A stretch of 10,375 nucleotides of DNA from Chloroflexota bacterium (GTDB lineage: Bacteria; Chloroflexota; Dormibacteria; CF-121). Below the pieces are notes generated by a model. It was not told the DNA's origin and made no database searches. It saw only the letters and a program-made list of their open reading frames with translations. Where the stretch lies: assembly GCA_005882525.1 (NCBI GenBank), contig VBGO01000224.1:1-10375 (forward strand), given 5' to 3'. The translations under genes and the position numbers were made by a program. Of the stretch, positions 7,257-10,375 are shown one piece after another; the first letter of the stretch is position 1; every line of letters starts with the position of its first letter.

Positions 7257-7264
7257 CCTCCTCC
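7257..7264 (-). promoter_or_regulatory. Strong Shine-Dalgarno of the ureidopropionase gene
   Basis: GGAGGAGG follows the LLM stop codon (TGA, 7267-7265) without a gap and sits ten bases ahead of ATG 7246. It is one of the two strongest ribosome-binding sites in the window and supports the chosen start. Confidence 0.75.
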
Positions 7265-8266
7265 TCACTCGCTGAATGCTGGAATGATTGCCTCGCCGTA
7301 TTTTCGGATGATCGCCTCCGGCTTCTCCACCATCAGGTAGAGATTGAATTGGTCGACTCCGACCTCGATCAGCTCCTCGATCCGGCGCCGGCTCTGCTCG
7401 ACGGTGCCGATCACGCAGAAGCGGTCGATCACGTCATCGGGGACGAAGTCCGCGTGGGCCGCCCCCCGCTGGGCATGCTCCGAATAGTCGTAGTGGTCGC
7501 GCGCCTTGATGTAATCGGTGAGCGCTTTCGGCAGGTCCTGGACGTCGTACCGCTTCAGCAGGTCGACGACGTGGTTGGAGACCAGCGCCGGGAACCAGCG
7601 GACCTGCTCGCGCGCCGCTCCCAGGTCGTCGGAGATGAAGGCCGGGGCGGCCGCCTGGATCTGGATGTCGTCGAACGACCGGCCGGCTTCCTTCGCCCCC
7701 TCCCGCACGAACTGCAGGCACCACTTGATGATGGCGGGGTCGGCCAACTGGATGATGACGCCGTCCGCCACCCGCCCCGCGGCGCGCAGCGCCTTGGGCC
7801 CGTAGCCCGCCACCCAGATCGGCAGCTCGTGCTCGGCCCACTTGAGCCGGATCTTGACTCCGTCGTAGGCGACCTCACGGCCGGCCGCCAGATCGCGGAT
7901 CAGCCGGCAGTCCGCCTCCATCTCCTCCACCGTGACCGGCTTCTGACCCAGCACCCGGCGGGCGCTGTCACCCCGGCCGATCCCCATCACCATCCGGCCG
8001 CCGGAGATCTGGTTCAACGTGGCGAGGGCGCTGGCCGTGACCGTGGGATCGCGCGTACCCGGGTTAGTGACGCAGGGGCCGATTTTGATCTTCGTGGTGC
8101 CGGCGGCCATCAGGGTGAAGATCGGGTAGACCTCCTGCCAGAGGACGTGCGAGTCGAAGAGCCAGGCGTACTCGAAACCCTGCGCCTCGGCAAGCTTGGT
8201 CAGATCGACCCACCGGCTGGGGGGCGGATCGGGGGCGAAGCAGACGCCGAAGGTGATTCGTGACAT
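7265..8266 (-). CDS. LLM-class (luciferase-like) oxidoreductase, probably F420-dependent, TIGR03842-like
   Basis: The product is 333 residues, a single TIM-barrel luciferase-like domain. It starts SRITFGVCFAPDPP and has AEAQGFEYAWLFDSH at 26-40, KIGPCVTNPGTRDP at 61-74 (the loop with the non-prolyl cis peptide region in F420 enzymes), and the family signature SGGRMVMGIGRGDSARR at 88-104. Later come LPIWVAGYGPKAL and FCVIGTVEQSRRRIEE. The overall pattern matches F420-dependent methylene-H4MPT-reductase-like members of the superfamily, and I believe the TIGR03842 group; cofactor use was not tested. ATG 8266-8264 fits the family N-terminus, but no clear ribosome-binding site precedes it. It lies between the nucleobase transporter and the ureidopropionase, where the first reductive step of pyrimidine breakdown would be expected. 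A role as uracil/thymine reductase is my inference; an oxidative side step or hydantoin-related redox role is also possible. Confidence 0.88.
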   Translation of the reverse strand: MSRITFGVCFAPDPPPSRWVDLTKLAEAQGFEYAWLFDSHVLWQEVYPIFTLMAAGTTKIKIGPCVTNPGTRDPTVTASALATLNQISGGRMVMGIGRGDSARRVLGQKPVTVEEMEADCRLIRDLAAGREVAYDGVKIRLKWAEHELPIWVAGYGPKALRAAGRVADGVIIQLADPAIIKWCLQFVREGAKEAGRSFDDIQIQAAAPAFISDDLGAAREQVRWFPALVSNHVVDLLKRYDVQDLPKALTDYIKARDHYDYSEHAQRGAAHADFVPDDVIDRFCVIGTVEQSRRRIEELIEVGVDQFNLYLMVEKPEAIIRKYGEAIIPAFSE

Positions 8267-8268
8267 TG

Positions 8269-8278
8269 ATTTCGAAAT
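8269..8278. repeat. Ten-base perfect palindrome just upstream of the LLM start
   Basis: ATTTCGAAAT reads the same on both strands and lies two bases from the LLM ATG, directly after the GC-rich hairpin. Its AT-richness stands out in this sequence and it covers the place where a ribosome-binding site would sit. It could be a small operator half, an RNA element affecting translation, or chance. Confidence 0.4.
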
Positions 8279-8279
8279 G

Positions 8280-8313
8280 GCTGGAGCCCCGGCCGCGAGG
8301 TCGGGGCTCCAGC
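8280..8313 (-). terminator. Intercistronic GC-rich hairpin between NCS1 transporter and LLM gene (terminator-like or RNA-stabilising)
   Basis: The arms 8280-8291 (GCTGGAGCCCCG) and 8302-8313 (CGGGGCTCCAGC) are perfectly complementary over 12 bases with a 10-base loop. The stem follows the transporter stop (8332-8330) by 16 bases. On the minus strand it is followed by CCATTTCG, not by a proper U-tract, so a classical rho-independent terminator is doubtful. Partial termination or protection of the transporter mRNA from 3' decay would both fit. No promoter is visible downstream of it, so the catabolic genes probably still depend on readthrough. Confidence 0.6.
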
Positions 8314-8329
8314 GCGATTGACGCCGAGG

Positions 8330-9916
8330 TTAGGTCGCCGCCGCCGCCTGCGGGCGCCGCCGCGCGGCAGCCGCCGGGAAGAGCGCCGAGAGGGCAAGGT
8401 AACAGAGGAACGCCGCGACCAAACCGACGACCCAGCTGTAATCGTAGACGTGGAACGGGAACCAGCTGTAGAGCGGTCCGATGATCCCGCCCTGCGGGAA
8501 TGGACCGTTGCCGGGTGCCGAGTAGGCGCCGCCAACGGCAAGGACGCCTCCCACCACCAGGCTCACCAGGCCTCGCCAGTTAAAGCCGCCCGAGTAGCGG
8601 TATTGGCCCTCCACGCGATAGAGGTCGCCCAGCTGCAGATTGGTGTTGCGCATGAACCAGTAATCGGCGATCAGGACGCCCGCGATCGCGCCCAGCGCCC
8701 CGCCGTAGAAGCCGAGCCAGGTGAAGATGTACACGTTCTGGTTCGCCAGCAGGTTCCAGGGCTGGATGACGATGCCGAGGACGCCCGTGATCAGCCCGCC
8801 GGTTCGGAAGCTGATCAGCTTGGGGATCACGTTGGAGAAGTCGTAGGAGGGGCTGACGATGTTGGCCGCCACGTTGACAGAGAGCGTAGCGACGGCCAGG
8901 GTGAACAACGCGAAGATGACGACCAGCGGGTTGTCGAACTTTGCAACCAGATCGACCGGGTTCCAGATCGCGGCGCCGTAGACCTTCTGGGTTGCGGCCG
9001 TGATCAGCACCGCGGCGAGCGGGAAGAGGGTCATCGTGGTGGGTAGCCCGAGGATCTGGCCGAGCGCCTGCGCCCGCTGGCTCTTTCCGAACCGAGTGAA
9101 GTCGGGCATGTTCAGTGAGAGCGTCGACCAGAAGGCGATCATCCCCATCAGCGATGGCGGGAAGAGAACCAGCCAGAAGTTGCTGCCCCAGCCGACCTTG
9201 CCAGGCTCGCTGAGGATCGGCCCGAAGCCGCCGGCTTGATTCACCATCCAGATGAGAAGGCCGAGCGCAACCACCAGCACGAAGGGTGCGGCCCAGTTTT
9301 CGAACCGCCGGACCGCGTCCATGCCACGCATGATGATGAAGATGTTGATCGCCCAGAAGATGGCGAAGCTCAGCCACAGGGTCCAGTGCTGTCCGGCGAA
9401 AACGGCCGAGTTCGTCCAGCCGGCTCCAAACAGCTTCCCGGTGAGGGCGTAGAGGGCGCCACCTCCGATCCAGGTCTGGATGCCAAACCAGCCGCAGGCC
9501 ACCCCGGCCCGCAGCAAGGCTGCCACGTTGGCCCCAAAGACACCAAACGACGCCCGGGCAAAGACCGGGTACGGGATACCGTACTTGGTGCCGGCATGAC
9601 TGTTGGCCAGCATCGGGATCAGGACGATGATGTTCGCCAGCGCGATGGTCAGGATGGCCTGGTACCAGGCCATGCCGAGGGCGACCAGGCCGGAGGCCAG
9701 CAGGTAGGTGGGGATGTTGTGCGCCATCCCGATCCAGAGCGCCATGTAGTTGTAGGTATTCCAGGTGCGCCGTTTGATCGGTACCGGCGCCAGGTCCTCG
9801 TTGTAGAGCGGACTATTGTGGATCGCCGAGTCGTCGGCCAGCTCGTGCCGGCCGTCCGGGTAGACAAGCTCCTCCCCCACGCGCTGCGCCGGAGGCGTTA
9901 AGGTCGCAACTCCCAT
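8330..9916 (-). CDS. NCS1-family nucleobase:cation symporter (Mhp1-like)
   Basis: The product is a 528-residue integral membrane protein with about 12 hydrophobic segments between residues about 60 and 513, as expected for the LeuT-fold NCS1 family. Family signatures are NEDLAPVPIKRRTWNTYNY at 39-57, the helix-3 motif GWFGIQTWIGG at 142-152 (W143 and Q147 correspond to the substrate-stacking Trp and Gln of the hydantoin carrier Mhp1), a helix-6 Trp at about 263 followed by LNMPDFTRF at 268-276, and NVAANIVSPSYDF at 348-360. Family members import uracil, cytosine, thymine, allantoin or hydantoins with Na+ or H+. With dihydropyrimidinase and ureidopropionase downstream, a pyrimidine base or dihydropyrimidine/hydantoin is the likely cargo. 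The start is ATG 9916-9914, with a strong ribosome-binding site. The tail is Ala/Arg-rich and cytoplasmic. As the first gene behind the promoter it probably leads the operon. Confidence 0.95.
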   Translation of the reverse strand: MGVATLTPPAQRVGEELVYPDGRHELADDSAIHNSPLYNEDLAPVPIKRRTWNTYNYMALWIGMAHNIPTYLLASGLVALGMAWYQAILTIALANIIVLIPMLANSHAGTKYGIPYPVFARASFGVFGANVAALLRAGVACGWFGIQTWIGGGALYALTGKLFGAGWTNSAVFAGQHWTLWLSFAIFWAINIFIIMRGMDAVRRFENWAAPFVLVVALGLLIWMVNQAGGFGPILSEPGKVGWGSNFWLVLFPPSLMGMIAFWSTLSLNMPDFTRFGKSQRAQALGQILGLPTTMTLFPLAAVLITAATQKVYGAAIWNPVDLVAKFDNPLVVIFALFTLAVATLSVNVAANIVSPSYDFSNVIPKLISFRTGGLITGVLGIVIQPWNLLANQNVYIFTWLGFYGGALGAIAGVLIADYWFMRNTNLQLGDLYRVEGQYRYSGGFNWRGLVSLVVGGVLAVGGAYSAPGNGPFPQGGIIGPLYSWFPFHVYDYSWVVGLVAAFLCYLALSALFPAAAARRRPQAAAAT

Positions 9917-9920
9917 GCTT

Positions 9921-9929
9921 CCCCTCCTT
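9921..9929 (-). promoter_or_regulatory. Strong Shine-Dalgarno of the NCS1 transporter
   Basis: AAGGAGGGG lies four bases ahead of ATG 9916; its AGGAGG core is seven bases from the ATG. It fixes the start, since the frame has no comparable site elsewhere. Confidence 0.8.
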
Positions 9930-9936
9930 GAATTCC

Positions 9937-9956
9937 GCTCGGGCGGTTTTGCGAGC
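9937..9956. repeat. Short inverted repeat at the predicted transcription start
   Basis: GCTCG and CGAGC are separated by ten bases immediately downstream of the -10 box (minus strand GCTCG, 9956-9952; CGAGC, 9941-9937). The position over the start site suits a repressor operator, or a small leader hairpin. Five-base arms in GC-rich DNA are short enough to be chance. Confidence 0.3.
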
Positions 9957-9958
9957 TA

Positions 9959-9987
9959 AATGTACGGTCGGGGATTGCCCAAGTCAA
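9959..9987 (-). promoter_or_regulatory. Putative sigma70-type promoter of the pyrimidine-catabolism operon
   Basis: On the minus strand, TTGACT (9987-9982) is followed after exactly 17 bases by TACATT (9964-9959). Both boxes are close to consensus and their spacing is optimal, which is notable in GC-rich DNA. Transcription would start near 9952, giving a leader of roughly 36 bases before the transporter ATG. The -35 box lies only 14 bases past the stop of the upstream permease gene. No other promoter this good was noticed between the later genes, so this one may serve the whole run down to the left edge. Confidence 0.65.
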
Positions 9988-10001
9988 TGGCGGCGGCGAG
10001 C

Positions 10002-10375
10002 TTAGAGATCGCGGCGGGCGAAGCTCCAATTGGCCAGCACGATCACGATGGCCAGCCACGCTACCACCCAGATGAGGTAAGGGGTCGACAACGGGGCGTC
10101 CGCGAAGAACGGGTTTCCGGCCCGCGCCCGGCCCGCGGCCCGGGCCGCCGCGATGATCTCGGATGGCTCCAGGTAGAAGATCGCGCCGTGCCAGAGCCCG
10201 TCCGTCGGGATCAGGAGCCGGCTCACTTTGCCGATATTCCTGATGGTGTCGTTGGCGAAGGCCTCTCCGATCGCCAGCGCGATCCCCCCGATCCAGGCCA
10301 CGAAGAAAAGCACCAGGGCGATCACGCCGCCCGTCATCGGTGCCAGGCGGGTGCTGAGCAGCAAGGCCAGCGTCA
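10002..10375 (-). CDS. ABC-2-type transporter permease, C-terminal part (partial)
   Basis: The frame is open from the right edge to TAA 10004-10002 (about 124 codons), so the true start lies outside; an internal TTG at 10364 is not a convincing start because the frame reads through it with no ribosome-binding site. There are two hydrophobic helices: VIALVLFFVAWIGGIALAIG just after the N-terminal edge, and YLIWVVAWLAIVIVLANW close to the C-terminus. Between them is a roughly 60-residue loop with RLLIPTDGLWHGAIFYLEP. The final helix ending in a short charged tail (FARRDL) is typical of ABC-2 permease subunits, which form the membrane channel of ABC exporters. The call rests on this look alone, without the ATPase partner in view. 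It precedes the operon promoter and is probably a separate transcription unit; no terminator was seen after it. Confidence 0.6.
   Translation of the reverse strand, partial: TLALLLSTRLAPMTGGVIALVLFFVAWIGGIALAIGEAFANDTIRNIGKVSRLLIPTDGLWHGAIFYLEPSEIIAAARAAGRARAGNPFFADAPLSTPYLIWVVAWLAIVIVLANWSFARRDL

Noticed and set aside
6659..8263. A 534-codon plus-strand open frame opposite the ureidopropionase and LLM genes
   Set aside because: It crosses two well-supported opposite-strand genes and their junction and shows only antisense-type composition (Leu/Asp/Arg/Val).
8280..8313. Attachment site or mobile-element end
   Set aside because: The inverted repeat is a single compact stem within an operon gap, with no transposase, integrase, tRNA or target duplication nearby.
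1..10375. CRISPR array, tRNA, rRNA or tandem repeat
   Set aside because: I read both strands and saw no regularly spaced repeats, no cloverleaf-like segments with tRNA consensus bases, and no rRNA-like stretches. Coding sequence fills nearly all of the window.

Overview
The window is GC-rich bacterial DNA carrying one tightly packed gene run, and every gene I can support lies on the minus strand. Starts include GTG as well as ATG, and several neighbours overlap by 4 to 10 bases. An F420-type luciferase-like oxidoreductase together with these family types suggests a soil or sediment lineage that makes coenzyme F420 (Actinomycetota- or Chloroflexota-like). That assignment is a weak inference; there is no rRNA or other marker gene here.

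Layout in the direction of transcription (right to left). 10375-10002: the end of an ABC-2-type transporter permease, cut by the window edge. About 9987-9959: a near-consensus sigma70-type promoter in the 85-base gap. Then NCS1 nucleobase:cation symporter (9916-8330); a 63-base gap with a strong GC-rich hairpin; F420-dependent LLM-class oxidoreductase (8266-7265); beta-ureidopropionase-type carbon-nitrogen hydrolase (7246-6401); dihydropyrimidinase/hydantoinase (6404-4986); CoA-acylating (methyl)malonate-semialdehyde dehydrogenase (4989-3541); a broken class III aminotransferase (3550-2284); a class I SAM methyltransferase (2262-1603); a LOG-family protein (1557-769); and a phospholipase D-superfamily protein cut by the left edge (772-1).

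The core reads as a reductive pyrimidine catabolism operon. A base such as uracil or thymine is imported and reduced to the dihydropyrimidine. The ring is opened by dihydropyrimidinase, and the carbamoyl group is removed by the nitrilase-fold amidohydrolase to give beta-alanine or beta-aminoisobutyrate. Transamination to (methyl)malonate semialdehyde is followed by oxidation to acetyl-CoA or propionyl-CoA. No PreA/PreT or DPYD-type dihydropyrimidine dehydrogenase is present in the window. The LLM/F420 enzyme sits where that gene would be expected, so it is a candidate for an F420H2-dependent first step. This is the most interesting hypothesis here. The co-directional LOG protein could feed the pathway by releasing bases from nucleotides.

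Two points need care. The aminotransferase has lost about 74 bases between its PLP-aspartate and catalytic-lysine motifs and is frameshifted, so either the gene is dead or the assembly is wrong. The three last genes (methyltransferase, LOG, PLD) are linked to the pathway only by position. There is no CRISPR array, tRNA, rRNA or insertion sequence, and no gene-free stretch longer than 85 bases.
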